From CAYZBF01 sp964476585 (GTDB lineage: Bacteria > Hydrothermota > UBA3072), in NCBI GenBank assembly GCA_964476585.1, contig CAYZBF010000006.1, positions 6,073 through 70,072 on the forward strand: a stretch of DNA of 64,000 nucleotides, read 5' to 3'. The notes under the pieces are model-generated. The model worked only from the letters and a program-made list of their open reading frames with translations, made no database searches and was not told the origin of the DNA. This document shows, piece after piece, positions 1-8,450 of this stretch (positions are counted from its first letter, which is position 1; every line of letters begins with the position of its first letter). Made by a program: the position numbers and the translations under genes.

Positions 1-172
1 CTGTTATATAAATATATACACCAGAAAGTGCAACGGGGAGCACAATATATGGCCAGAGGATAGGCCTCGTTTTTGCTTCTCTCCTTGCCATTAAGTCCAC
101 CTTCCATCTATGTACCAACCCCGTGGGTGCTTCTTCTATTGCAATCTCATCTAATATCTTATCTAAATCCAT
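1..172 (-). CDS. Putative membrane anti-sigma factor, N-terminal part (runs off window)
   Basis: The frame is open from an ATG at 172 to the window edge, so only about 57 residues are visible. The ATG follows the stop codon of the sigma factor gene directly, and its GGAG ribosome site lies inside the end of that gene, so the two are coupled. A charged N-terminus (begins MDLDKILDEIAIEEAP) is followed from about residue 41 by a hydrophobic stretch that looks like a membrane span. A cytoplasmic N-terminus plus one membrane span directly after an ECF sigma gene is the usual layout of an anti-sigma factor. No zinc-binding anti-sigma motif is visible, so the role is inferred from position. Confidence 0.6.
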   Translation of the reverse strand, partial: MDLDKILDEIAIEEAPTGLVHRWKVDLMARREAKTRPILWPYIVLPVALSGVYIYIT

Positions 173-712
173 CTATACTCCTTCCGGTAGTTCTCCTACC
201 AGAGCCTTTAATTTTTCCCTACCTCTATGAATATAAGTCTTCACCGTGCCCATTTTCATTCCCATAGTGTAAGCAATCTCCTCATAAGAGAGGTCATTAA
301 AATGATATAAAGTGAGTGCTGTCCTATATTTTTCTGGCAATTCCATTAATTTGCTTCTAACAAGATCAGATATCTCCCTCTTTTCTAAACATTGAATATG
401 TTTATCTTCATAGGAATGGCTAACAGATTCAAGGGCTGTTGTTTTCTTCCCTTTCCTGAGGAAAGAAATTCCATGGTTATAAGCAATCCTGTATACCCAA
501 CTTGAGAGTTTTGCATCACCTCTAAATGTATTTATCTTATCATAAACCTTCATCATTACATCCATTGCTATATCCTCTGCATCTGCCATATTACCAACAA
601 CCCGGTAAATAATGGTATATATTCTGTTGATATATAAGTTATAAAATTTTTCAAATTCATATTCACTCCCTTCCTTTAATTTTCTAATGTCGATTTCCAT
701 CTTGTTTTTCAT
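173..712 (-). CDS. ECF-type RNA polymerase sigma factor (sigma-70 family)
   Basis: A 179-residue protein with the two domains of an extracytoplasmic-function sigma factor. Region 2 lies at about residues 18-90 (FYNLYINRIYTIIYRVVGN, then the DAEDIAMDVMMKVY segment and SSWVYRIAYN). Region 4 lies at about 118-172 (LPEKYRTALTLYHFNDLSYEEIA, then GTVKTYIHRGREKL, the helix-turn-helix that reads the -35 element). Region 3 is absent, as in ECF factors. It would direct RNA polymerase to a stress or envelope regulon, held in check by the membrane protein encoded immediately downstream. The start at 712 has no clear Shine-Dalgarno; an internal Met at codon 5 is an alternative. A consensus-like promoter lies 34 bases upstream. 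Confidence 0.93.
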   Translation of the reverse strand: MKNKMEIDIRKLKEGSEYEFEKFYNLYINRIYTIIYRVVGNMADAEDIAMDVMMKVYDKINTFRGDAKLSSWVYRIAYNHGISFLRKGKKTTALESVSHSYEDKHIQCLEKREISDLVRSKLMELPEKYRTALTLYHFNDLSYEEIAYTMGMKMGTVKTYIHRGREKLKALVGELPEGV

Positions 713-745
713 AATGTTTGACGCAAGATACTGCTACTTTGTTTC

Positions 746-774
746 AAAATAGATTAAATCCACCGAAATGTCAA
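746..774 (-). promoter_or_regulatory. Sigma-70 promoter for the ECF sigma / anti-sigma operon
   Basis: On the minus strand TTGACA (774-769) and TATTTT (751-746) are separated by 17 bases. The predicted start of transcription is near 740, leaving a leader of about 28 bases before the sigma factor ATG at 712. Confidence 0.65.
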
Positions 775-777
775 GAT

Positions 778-1070
778 GATAGATTGAAGTCCGATGTCCT
801 AAGTCCAATGTCTATAGGGATTAGATCTTGGGTGTTAGGTCTTAGGTTCAGAGTACTAAGTACTGTGTTCTAAGTTCCGAGTCTGTATTAAGGATTAGAA
901 GAAAATCATGTAGAAAAGCAGGGATTAAGGATTAATTAAGTTAATACTTGAAACCTTGAATCCTCTAAAATGGTTGGTGTGTTGGTCAGTTGGAGTGTTA
1001 CTACAATATCTTATGTAAGGGGGGGGTCTGTTTCTGTCTTCCGTCTTCGGTCATCCGTCATTAATTGAAA
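778..1070. repeat. Intergenic array of short degenerate direct repeats
   Basis: No gene is visible here. The stretch is made of loosely repeated words such as AAGTCCGATGTCCTAAGTCC, TTAGGTCTTAGGTT and AGTACTAAGTACTGTG, then at 1037-1062 CTTCCGTCTTCGGTCATCCG. Similar words recur in other gaps of the window (for example 9540-9572, 21050-21085, 28725-28765, 33820-33930, 63890-63980). They are not exact copies and do not form a CRISPR-like array. Confidence 0.6.
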
Positions 1071-1114
1071 CAATTTTCCATATAATTGCGTCAAACAGAA
1101 TAAAAGGAGGAGTG

Positions 1115-1228
1115 ATGATGAAAATAATAAATAAAAGATTCGGTAAGTTTAGAGAAGAATATCTACCTTCGATAGATTTAGGTTATTATGAAATATATAA
1201 TCCTGAAACTGTTTATAACTTAACGTAA
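1115..1228 (+). CDS. Small hypothetical protein, 37 aa
   Basis: A short frame that begins MMKIINKRFGKFREEY and ends VYNLT. It is preceded by a strong AGGAGG (1105-1110), well placed for either of two adjacent ATG codons at 1115 and 1118. The next gene starts 19 bases downstream with its own AAGGAGG, so the two probably form a small operon. The product is basic at the N-terminus, Tyr-rich toward the end, and has no membrane span or known domain. The ribosome site and placement are the evidence that it is real; no function can be given. A leader peptide for the next gene is an alternative reading. Confidence 0.5.
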   Translation: MMKIINKRFGKFREEYLPSIDLGYYEIYNPETVYNLT

Positions 1229-1247
1229 AACAAAACAAGGAGGAATT

Positions 1248-1604
1248 ATGGGACCTGAAATGATAGCAGTACTTATACCAATCGTTGCTTTACTTATCCC
1301 CATCTTTGCTCTCTACTTTCGATTCAAAAGAGAACAGGTAAGAAGAAAGGAGAGAATGCTGGCGATAGAAAAGGGAGTGGAACTACCACCTGAACCAGTT
1401 GCATCAACTAAACAACCACTTAAACCCATGGATTATCTCCGGAGGGGTCTTATTTCAATTGCAGTAGGAATAGGTCTTTGGGTTAGTACTATCTTTATGC
1501 ATGGTATTGAGGAAGGAGGATGGATCGGAATGGCTGGTCTTATCGTTTTCCTCGTCGGTGTTGCTCTACTAATCTACTACGCCGTCCAGAAGAGAGCAGA
1601 ATAA
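1248..1604 (+). CDS. Small membrane protein, DUF6249-like
   Basis: A 118-residue protein with three hydrophobic segments: an N-terminal span at about residues 4-23 (MIAVLIPIVALLIPIFALYF), then a basic cytoplasmic stretch (FKREQVRRKERMLAIEKG), then two C-terminal spans at about 65-83 and 91-112. The order of N-terminal helix, RRKERMLAIEKGVELPPEP linker and two C-terminal helices matches the DUF6249 family as I recall it. Such genes often lie near ECF sigma and anti-sigma genes, as here. The start is fixed by AAGGAGGAATT before the ATG. A clear intrinsic terminator follows. The molecular function is unknown. Confidence 0.75.
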   Translation: MGPEMIAVLIPIVALLIPIFALYFRFKREQVRRKERMLAIEKGVELPPEPVASTKQPLKPMDYLRRGLISIAVGIGLWVSTIFMHGIEEGGWIGMAGLIVFLVGVALLIYYAVQKRAE

Positions 1605-1632
1605 TAACAGTCAGACGAGATATTCCTTTATT

Positions 1633-1668
1633 AGAAAGGGTGGATCTTAGATCCATCCTTTCTTTTTT
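1633..1668 (+). terminator. Rho-independent terminator after the DUF6249-like gene
   Basis: A stem formed by AGAAAGGGTGGAT and ATCCATCCTTTCT (13 bp with one G-T pair) around a short loop, followed directly by a run of T. It closes the small plus-strand operon 1115-1604. Confidence 0.85.
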
Positions 1669-1825
1669 ATGATGTAGGATGACCGACGACAGATAACAAA
1701 AGTTAGTTGAATAGTTGAGTTGTTGATTAGTTAAGTAGTTTACCCCACTTTTGACCACCTCGCTTTTCGACTAATAAACTATTGAACTAATATCTTTTTT
1801 TATCTGCGTTTATCTGCGTCCAAAT
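1669..1825. repeat. Degenerate intergenic words between convergent genes
   Basis: No gene. The stretch contains GATGTAGGATGACCGACGAC, then TTGAATAGTTGAGTTGTTGA and related TAGTT words. At 1801-1822 there is a near-tandem TATCTGCGTT TATCTGCGTCC. The inverse of this last word (TTGGACGCAGATAAACG) occurs again at 63940-63956 at the other end of the window. Confidence 0.5.
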
Positions 1826-2872
1826 TCAAAAGGAAAATTCAACATTTAAACCCCAAATAAAATCCCCATAGGGAATATCATTCATCCCCCAGAAGAGTTC
1901 CGTCTCGAGAATCCTCAAGGTAAGTTCAAGATCCAGTTCGCTTGCATGAAAAGAACCTCCAATCCCCGGGGCTATCTTATTATCATAAAACGGATAGGAT
2001 AACTTTCCCCCTATCCCTCCTCGGGGTAGTGAATCACCCTTTGAATAGGTGATAAACGCACGAAGAAAATCTGCTTTTAAAGAGAGATAACTTTCCTTTC
2101 CTAACTCAACATCGAAAAACTCTGTCTTACAACCAATCACTGGATTCTCTGAAATAACAGCGTATATAGAACGTTCAAGAGAAAGAACATAAATAGGTGC
2201 AATAAACCAATCAGTAATCTTCCATTCTTCTTTATCAAAAAAACCCTCACTAACAATGTCAGCCATAATTAGAAATACAGGGTCAATCACTCGGAAAAGA
2301 TAAGAAATAAATTGCTCATCATGGGTAGAACCAAGCCTGAGATCTCCAATCTTCAGATATCCTAACCACCTATCCCTTGTAGTTCCAACAAAGAAATAAT
2401 TGGAATTTAGCGAAATACTCCATATATCACTGTAAGCTGAAAGGATAACTGTCCCTTCCAATTCTTTAAATTTTAATGGCATAGTTAGCTTTCCGTATCC
2501 CTTCAAAGCGCCCCTATAAGAATGTAGTCCAGAAATTCCTCCGCTTATCTCTCCCCAATCTAAACTCCTCTGGAAATAAAGGTTAAGAAATCTATAATCA
2601 CCATTCACCATTCTTATAAAGGAATAGGGCGTGTCTGAAGCAGCTGCTTTTGCAGATAGAAGGAATAGGTCTTTCTCCCCGAGGATAGAACGAGTATAGT
2701 ATTCATGCGATCTAAACTGTCCAATCACAGAATCCCTGTAAGCATATAGTCCGACACAAGGTTCTTCTGTACTCCAGCTAAATCGAATCAAATCTCTTTC
2801 AGGCAATGGAGCAATTAGAAAGGGAAGCTGGATATATATTAATTGATATCCGATAAAACCTATTGCTGGCAT
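1826..2872 (-). CDS. Hypothetical exported beta-rich protein, possibly outer-membrane barrel
   Basis: 348 residues with no family I recognise. The sequence alternates hydrophobic and polar residues over long stretches and ends in GLNVEFSF, an aromatic C-terminus of the kind seen on outer-membrane beta barrels. The N-terminus (MPAIGFIGYQLIYIQLPFLI) is hydrophobic and could act as a short signal or anchor. The ATG at 2872 overlaps the end of the upstream NHL-repeat gene by 13 bases and has a GGAGG at a good distance inside it, so the two are translated together. The shared operon suggests that both are envelope proteins. Confidence 0.7.
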   Translation of the reverse strand: MPAIGFIGYQLIYIQLPFLIAPLPERDLIRFSWSTEEPCVGLYAYRDSVIGQFRSHEYYTRSILGEKDLFLLSAKAAASDTPYSFIRMVNGDYRFLNLYFQRSLDWGEISGGISGLHSYRGALKGYGKLTMPLKFKELEGTVILSAYSDIWSISLNSNYFFVGTTRDRWLGYLKIGDLRLGSTHDEQFISYLFRVIDPVFLIMADIVSEGFFDKEEWKITDWFIAPIYVLSLERSIYAVISENPVIGCKTEFFDVELGKESYLSLKADFLRAFITYSKGDSLPRGGIGGKLSYPFYDNKIAPGIGGSFHASELDLELTLRILETELFWGMNDIPYGDFIWGLNVEFSF

Positions 2873-4143
2873 TGGACCTCCACAGAAATCCTCTTTTCAA
2901 ATTTACCTCTTGAGGAGTAGGTAGGTTCAAATACAAGTTCTATTTTGTACTTCCCTTCACCCACTGGTTGTCCACTTTCATTGAGAGTATCCCAGAGCAG
3001 ATAGTTATGTCCCAAATCTTTAATCCATCCCAAATCAAAGGTTCTTATCTTCCGCCCTGAAGAATCATATATATTAACTGTGACTATAGCAACTTGAGTA
3101 AGATAGTAAGACACTGTAACTCCTTCCTCTGGCTTGAATATTTCAGGTTCGACTCCCCTTATCCAGGCATCCACACCCATCCAGAAATACTGAATACTCC
3201 TTGAGTCAACTACAAAGAGTTGACCATATCTCCTCCAAATCGTTATCCCTTTGGGAGACAGGAACTCCTTATCCCCAGTTCCTTCTCTTCCATATCTCGC
3301 TATATAGTCAAGGTTCCTATCAAAAAGATGAAGACAATTGTTATAACTATCGGTAACCCAGATAAGACCATAATAATCAATTGCAATGGATTCAAATTGT
3401 ACTTGAGAATAGTCAATATCATCTTTATCCACGACTGAAAGAATCTTACCATTAGGGGATAACTTCGTAATTCTGGATTTATAGGAATCTATAACCACGA
3501 CAAAGGATTCGCGATATCTAAGCCATCGATCACGAGAACTCACTGCAGCTATACCTGTAGGATGGTCAAATCCTTTTACCTCTTTTAAGAACCTCCCCTG
3601 GTGGTCAAAGATTTGCACTCGGTTATTACCATAATCAGTTACATAAACCTTATCAGAGGTCACTGAAATCTGCCTCGGATCATCAAAGTATCCTTTGAGA
3701 ATTCCAAAGCCTCCAAAATCTTCAAGATAATGTAAATTCCTCCCATCAAATGAGTATTTAACCACTCTATTCCTCATCCTGTTAACAACCCATAGTGTCC
3801 CTTCCGGGGTTATTTCACAATCTGATGGCATCCAGAGTGAACTATCCCCTATTATAGGCGATTTATATATTCCGATATTGGTAAGTCCAATATTATACAG
3901 GATTGAATTACTAAGAAGATCACATAAGAATAAAGTAAGTTCGTCATCGTCGTTGCTGGTATTAGGGTCATCAAGAAATTTGATCTTTGCTGCAGAAAAG
4001 CCTCCGACCCCCCTGAACTCTATAGACTTCCCTGTGGCAAGTTTTAAATATGAGAGTGTCCCTTTGTGATATCCTAAGGTATGTGAAAATGGTGGGTATA
4101 CCAGTGTGGTGGGATCATACAGACTTAGAAGAAGAATTATCAT
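2860..4143 (-). CDS. NHL-repeat beta-propeller protein with FlgD-like C-terminal domain
   Basis: 427 residues. The central part holds NHL-type blades: SDCEITPEGTLWVVN, then DDPRQISVTSDKVYVTDYGN with NRVQIFDHQGRF, DHPTGIAAV, LIWVTDSYNNCLHLFDR and EFLSPKGITI. Residues of about 340-420 (GVTVSYYLTQVAIVTVNIYD, then SSGRKIRTFDLGW and NESGQPVGEGKYKIELVF) resemble the FlgD Ig-like fold that ends many secreted proteins of the FCB group. The first residues (MIILLLSLYDPTTL) give only a short hydrophobic start. The ATG at 4143 overlaps the end of lspA by 29 bases. Probably exported; ligand or partner unknown. Confidence 0.8.
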   Translation of the reverse strand: MIILLLSLYDPTTLVYPPFSHTLGYHKGTLSYLKLATGKSIEFRGVGGFSAAKIKFLDDPNTSNDDDELTLFLCDLLSNSILYNIGLTNIGIYKSPIIGDSSLWMPSDCEITPEGTLWVVNRMRNRVVKYSFDGRNLHYLEDFGGFGILKGYFDDPRQISVTSDKVYVTDYGNNRVQIFDHQGRFLKEVKGFDHPTGIAAVSSRDRWLRYRESFVVVIDSYKSRITKLSPNGKILSVVDKDDIDYSQVQFESIAIDYYGLIWVTDSYNNCLHLFDRNLDYIARYGREGTGDKEFLSPKGITIWRRYGQLFVVDSRSIQYFWMGVDAWIRGVEPEIFKPEEGVTVSYYLTQVAIVTVNIYDSSGRKIRTFDLGWIKDLGHNYLLWDTLNESGQPVGEGKYKIELVFEPTYSSRGKFEKRISVEVQCQQ

Positions 4144-4618
4144 GGCGATATTCTAAAAACCAATGAATAACGACAAGTATTATACCAATTGTAACAAATG
4201 AGTCAGCTAGATTAAAAGTAGGCCAGTGAAATCTTTCAACTCCTACTTCTATAAAATCCACGACCTCCATATATAGTATCCTGTCTACAAGATTACCCAA
4301 AGCTCCACCGATTATAAAAGAAATTGCTGTCAAAAATAGAGGATTTTTTGCAACAACGAACAGATATACAACGAAGAGGAAAGCCACAATAGTGAGTAAA
4401 GTAGAGATAGCAGGTCCTCCAAAATGTAATCCAAAAACCGAATTGGGATTTCTGATATATGTGAAATGGATCACCTCTCCTATTATTCTTCTGGATTCCC
4501 CCAGATACATTGAGCTCGATATTAATGCCTTCGTCCATTGATCAAGGATTAGTATTACAAAAGATATCAAAAGAAAAGGGAATTTCTTTCTATTGCTTAG
4601 AGCTCTTCTTCTCCCCAA
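4115..4618 (-). CDS. lspA: Lipoprotein signal peptidase (signal peptidase II)
   Basis: 167 residues. The inner-membrane aspartyl protease cuts the signal peptide of diacylglyceryl-modified prolipoproteins. Family motifs are all present: DQWTK near residue 26, RNPNSVFG near 56, GGALGNLVDR near 104 (first catalytic Asp) and FNLADS near 135 (second catalytic Asp). There are four predicted membrane helices. The frame starts at a TTG (4618) that overlaps the end of the zinc-finger gene by 22 bases; no ATG lies closer to the first helix, so a coupled TTG start is likely. It would process lipoproteins such as those at 41124 and 54768. Confidence 0.95.
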   Translation of the reverse strand: MGRRRALSNRKKFPFLLISFVILILDQWTKALISSSMYLGESRRIIGEVIHFTYIRNPNSVFGLHFGGPAISTLLTIVAFLFVVYLFVVAKNPLFLTAISFIIGGALGNLVDRILYMEVVDFIEVGVERFHWPTFNLADSFVTIGIILVVIHWFLEYRHDNSSSKSV

Positions 4619-4977
4619 CTCTTCTTCTCTCTACTTTCAGCACATGATTTGCAAAATCTCGCATATGGAACTGCTTTCAATCTTTCCCTATTTATATTAT
4701 TCCCACAATCCTCACAGATACCATAGGTTTTTTCAACGATCTTCCGAAGAGCAGCGTCGATATCCTTGAGTTCTTTAGTATATTGATTCATAAGATATGA
4801 ATCTCTATCTAATCTATTCTCGACATCTGCTATATCTGCAATATGCGTAGGGAAAGGAGTGATCTCCTCACCGCTCTCAAGAGGATTTTCACCAACCTTT
4901 GACTCTAAGCCATAAATTTCTTCAAGTACATCTCTCCGTATTTTTCCCAGTTTACGCTCAAAATATTCGTAATTCAT
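4597..4977 (-). CDS. DksA/TraR-family C4 zinc-finger protein
   Basis: About 126 residues from the ATG at 4977; the frame could be read from a GTG at 4998 overlapping ileS. An N-terminal helical region (MNYEYFERKLGKIRRDVLEE) leads to a C-terminal four-cysteine finger CEDCGNNINRERLKAVPY followed by ARFCKSC, which matches the DksA/TraR finger. DksA proteins bind the RNA polymerase secondary channel and modulate initiation. The short form without the full coiled-coil acidic tip motif is often annotated as RNA-polymerase-binding or YteA-like. The place between ileS and lspA is common for this family. Confidence 0.88.
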   Translation of the reverse strand: MNYEYFERKLGKIRRDVLEEIYGLESKVGENPLESGEEITPFPTHIADIADVENRLDRDSYLMNQYTKELKDIDAALRKIVEKTYGICEDCGNNINRERLKAVPYARFCKSCAESREKKSWGEEEL

Positions 4978-4981
4978 TTTT

Positions 4982-7693
4982 TTAGCCGCTCTCGGCACCT
5001 CTTACAACTTCAACACACCTATTACACAATTCCTTAAACTCCTCATCCTCTCCAACGGTTGCGGAATGAACCCAGCATCTCTTGCACTTCGCACCTGCTG
5101 CTTTTTTTACGCCGTAGGAACCATATTCACCATCATAAGTGTATTGTGCATCAATAACATCAACTAGAAGAACCTCAGACGTGATAAAGAACTCAGGCAA
5201 ATATTCTTTGAACTCCTGGAGTTCCAGAAGGTCACTCTTAATCTGAACCGCAGCTTCGAGAGAGTTTCCAATGAAATTATTCTCCTGGGCTGGTTCGAGC
5301 GCTTTATGGAATTCATCTCTGACTTTAATTAATTTATCAATTTTCGCTTTGAATTCTATATCTTCCTTACTTAGCTTTCGATATTCGGGAAAATCAGAAA
5401 GGAATACAGAATCATCTGGAAAGAGTGTTTGCCATACTTCCTCACACGTAAAGGAAAGTATAGGTGAAAATATAATTGCAAGATTTTTGACTATTTGATA
5501 GAGCACAGTTTGAGCACTCCTTCTCTTGAGTGAATCCTTCCCTTCTACGTATAATCGATCCTTCAAGATATCAAAATAGAAAGCTGATAAAGTAGAGACT
5601 ATGAAATTATATACTTCCCTATATACTCTATGATAAGAAATCGACTCATATTCTTTATCCACAACACAAAGTAGATTATTAAATTCTATCAAAATATATC
5701 GATCAATTGGTAACAATTTATCTTCTGGAACTACATCAAGGGAGGAGAAGCCATGAAGATTACCAAGCATAAACCTGCAACTATTTCTGATCTTCCTGTA
5801 GGCATCGACCAACCGCCGGATTACCTCTCTCCCATATTTTATATCCTGCGTCCAGTCCAGTGAAGCAATAAAGAGCCGCAGGACATCTGCTCCAAATTCC
5901 TCGACTATCTCACTAGGAGGTGTAAAATTGCCCAGAGATTTATGCATGGATTTCCCCTCCTCATCCAATACCCAGCCATGGGTAACAACTGTGTTGAAGG
6001 GGGGAACATCCATTGCAGCCAGGGACAACATTAAAGAAGAATTATACCAGCCCCTATGCTGATCTGGTCCCTCAACATACATATCCGATGGCCATTCTTC
6101 TCTATCCAGCGCGATAAAACTCGACCCAGAATCAAACCAGACATCAAGGGTGTCCATACCCTTCTCAAATTCAGAACTACCACATTTCGCGCATTTGAAG
6201 CCAGGAGGCAGGAGCTCGGAAGGTTCCCTATCAAACCAAGCATCAGCTGACTCCTTCTTAAATATTTCAGCAACATGCTCTATTACTTCAGGTTCCAATA
6301 GCGGTTCTCCGCATTTAGAACAGAAGAACGCCGGTATATTGACACCCCAGATACGCTGACGGGAGATACACCAATCAGGACGATCCTTTACTGCAGCAAA
6401 CATCCTGTGTTCAGTCTGAGTAGGATGCCATTTAGTCCTACCTACAACCTCAAGTGCCCTTTCTCTCAAGCGATTATGATCTACGGAAAGAAACCACTGC
6501 TCGGTTGCCCTGAATATTAAAGGAGTTTTACAACGCCAGCAAATTGGATAATTATGTGTAACCGTTTCAAGGTGTACAAGACTTCCCCTATCCTCCAGAA
6601 TTTCAATAACTTTACCTGACGCCTCTTTGGTAGTCATCCCCTCAAAACCCGGCGCTTCATTGGTAAATCTTCCACTCTCATCAACAGGAGAAAGAATATC
6701 TAGTCCCGAACTTTTGCCAAGGACATAGTCCTCTCTTCCATGTCCTGGTGCTATATGGACAATGCCTGTTCCCTCGTCCATAGTCACAAATTTTGCAAGC
6801 AGAATGAAAGAATCTCTATCAAGGAATGGATGTTTAAATCTCTTACCTTCTAAATCCTTACCTTTAAATTCACTCACTATCTTATAATTCTTCCAGCCGA
6901 CCTTCCCTACGTTTTTCTCTATGAGGTTCAAAGCAAGAAGGAAACGCTGGCCATCCACCTCAATTATTACATACGTATGGTCAGGATGGACTGCAAGAGC
7001 AAGATTGGATATGATAGTCCAGGGAGTAGTAGTCCATATCAGAGCTTTAAATTCATCACCTTCCATTGTAAATGTCAATGCGTGTGAGTCCAACATTTCG
7101 TATTCGATTTCTGATATAGCAAGGGCAGTCCTGCAGGTAGGACACCAGTGGACAGGCATATAACCACGATAAACAAAACCCTTCTTCACTACACAAGAGA
7201 GCAGATTTAACTCCTCGCCCTCATAATCTTTATTCATTGTAATAAAGGGATTATCCCATTCCCCAAAAACTCCTAATCGTTTAAACTCCTCCTTCTGGAC
7301 GGAAACCCAATTGGCGGCAAACTCTCTACATCTTTTCCTTATCGCAAAACGGTCACTCTGATCCTCAAATTCCTTGATCACAATATTCTCTATTGGCATA
7401 CCGTGAGCGTCCCATCCAGGCTTGAAAGGCGTATAGTAGCCTTTTAACATCTTATACTTAATTGTTATATCCTTAATAATTTTATTCATTGCCTGACCGA
7501 GATGAATATTATTATTAGCGTAGGGTGGCCCATCATGAAGAATAAATCTTTTACTCCCTTCCCTTTTCTTTATGGCTTTCTTATAGATTTTATTCTTATC
7601 CCAGAATTCAATAAATTTGGGCTCACGCAGAGGGAGGTTTGCCTTCATAGGATAATCAGTATGTGGGAGATTTAATGTTTTCTTAAGATTCAA
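4982..7693 (-). CDS. ileS: Isoleucyl-tRNA synthetase
   Basis: A 903-residue class I synthetase that charges tRNA-Ile in the cytoplasm. The ATP-site motif HLGQ (HIGH equivalent) is at residues 64-67 in PPYANNNIHLGQ. The KMSKS equivalent is KSMHKSLGNF near residue 583. The editing domain lies between them (WTTTPWT at about 220, GTGIVHIAPGHGREDY at about 315). The C-terminus has a zinc site CKRCW with CNRC. The N-terminus KKTLNLPHTDYPMKANLP is typical of the family, so the TTG at 7693 is the likely start despite a weak AAGAAG ribosome site. It starts 3 bases after the TPR gene in a run that continues to lspA. Confidence 0.97.
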   Translation of the reverse strand: MNLKKTLNLPHTDYPMKANLPLREPKFIEFWDKNKIYKKAIKKREGSKRFILHDGPPYANNNIHLGQAMNKIIKDITIKYKMLKGYYTPFKPGWDAHGMPIENIVIKEFEDQSDRFAIRKRCREFAANWVSVQKEEFKRLGVFGEWDNPFITMNKDYEGEELNLLSCVVKKGFVYRGYMPVHWCPTCRTALAISEIEYEMLDSHALTFTMEGDEFKALIWTTTPWTIISNLALAVHPDHTYVIIEVDGQRFLLALNLIEKNVGKVGWKNYKIVSEFKGKDLEGKRFKHPFLDRDSFILLAKFVTMDEGTGIVHIAPGHGREDYVLGKSSGLDILSPVDESGRFTNEAPGFEGMTTKEASGKVIEILEDRGSLVHLETVTHNYPICWRCKTPLIFRATEQWFLSVDHNRLRERALEVVGRTKWHPTQTEHRMFAAVKDRPDWCISRQRIWGVNIPAFFCSKCGEPLLEPEVIEHVAEIFKKESADAWFDREPSELLPPGFKCAKCGSSEFEKGMDTLDVWFDSGSSFIALDREEWPSDMYVEGPDQHRGWYNSSLMLSLAAMDVPPFNTVVTHGWVLDEEGKSMHKSLGNFTPPSEIVEEFGADVLRLFIASLDWTQDIKYGREVIRRLVDAYRKIRNSCRFMLGNLHGFSSLDVVPEDKLLPIDRYILIEFNNLLCVVDKEYESISYHRVYREVYNFIVSTLSAFYFDILKDRLYVEGKDSLKRRSAQTVLYQIVKNLAIIFSPILSFTCEEVWQTLFPDDSVFLSDFPEYRKLSKEDIEFKAKIDKLIKVRDEFHKALEPAQENNFIGNSLEAAVQIKSDLLELQEFKEYLPEFFITSEVLLVDVIDAQYTYDGEYGSYGVKKAAGAKCKRCWVHSATVGEDEEFKELCNRCVEVVRGAESG

Positions 7694-7695
7694 TG

Positions 7696-8400
7696 CTACT
7701 TCTTTAGCAAATCAAGATGTGCCTTGATACTTATATTTTCAGGATCCAGTTCCTGTACCTTTTTCCATATCTCCTCTGCCATTTCTTTATCATCCTCTTT
7801 GTAATAACAAAGCCCTAATTTTATCGCTGCAGGGATGTAATCCACACTTCTCCTTAGAACCTCTTTCAATTCTTCCTTCGCTCCTTCAAGGTCACCCTTT
7901 TCCATCAAGATCTTACCTAAAAAGGTTCGAATATCATGGAAATTTGGAGCAAATCTGAGGGCTTTTCTTAATTCATCAGCCGCCGCATCAAATCGGCCTA
8001 TACTGGCATACAGAGTAGCAGTATCCCTATGCGAATTGGAAATAAGGGCTCTGACTGAGAACTCAATCTTTTCAAATTCAGATTCTCTCTCCATTTCAAG
8101 AGACTCCGCCTTTTCAAACTCTTTATTTGCTTCTTCAATCTCTCCAATTTGATTTAAAGTAAGCGCATAATTTATATGAGCTTCAATATATTGTGGATTT
8201 GACTTAATCGCTTTCTGAAAATACTCTACAGCTTCCTGAGATCTTCCTGCAAGACTTAATGTAACGCCCAGCAAATTATTGATATCGGGATAATCTGGAT
8301 GTTCTTCGAGGGCTTTCTTTAAATTATATTGAGCACTCTGATATTCCCCCTCTTCAATGTTTTTCTTACCCTCCCTTAAATAATCCTTTTCATCACTCAT
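7696..8400 (-). CDS. Tetratricopeptide-repeat protein
   Basis: 234 residues made almost entirely of TPR helices. The repeats are recognisable as YQSAQYNLKKALEEHPDYPD, then SQEAVEYFQKAIKSNPQYIE, GEIEEANKEFEKAESLEME, FDAAADELRKALRFAPNFHD, and EGAKEELKEVLRRSVDYIPA. No signal peptide is seen, so it is probably a cytoplasmic scaffold. It is the first gene of the run TPR-ileS-dksA-like-lspA-NHL. The ATG has a GGAG 7 bases upstream, and a consensus-like promoter lies 22-50 bases before it. The binding partner is unknown. Confidence 0.85.
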   Translation of the reverse strand: MSDEKDYLREGKKNIEEGEYQSAQYNLKKALEEHPDYPDINNLLGVTLSLAGRSQEAVEYFQKAIKSNPQYIEAHINYALTLNQIGEIEEANKEFEKAESLEMERESEFEKIEFSVRALISNSHRDTATLYASIGRFDAAADELRKALRFAPNFHDIRTFLGKILMEKGDLEGAKEELKEVLRRSVDYIPAAIKLGLCYYKEDDKEMAEEIWKKVQELDPENISIKAHLDLLKK

Positions 8401-8421
8401 AAGCTCTCCTATCTTTGTTTT

Positions 8422-8450
8422 TTATATATACAAAAACCTCATCCTGTCAA
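8422..8450 (-). promoter_or_regulatory. Promoter for the TPR-ileS-lspA run
   Basis: TTGACA at 8450-8445 and an AT-rich -10 (TATATA or TATAAA, 8428-8421) with 16-18 bases between. The leader is short and carries the GGAG of the TPR gene, so this promoter is of the leadered type. Confidence 0.65.

Noticed and set aside
778..1070. CRISPR array
   Set aside because: The repeated words are short, degenerate and irregularly spaced, with no fixed repeat-spacer unit and no cas genes.
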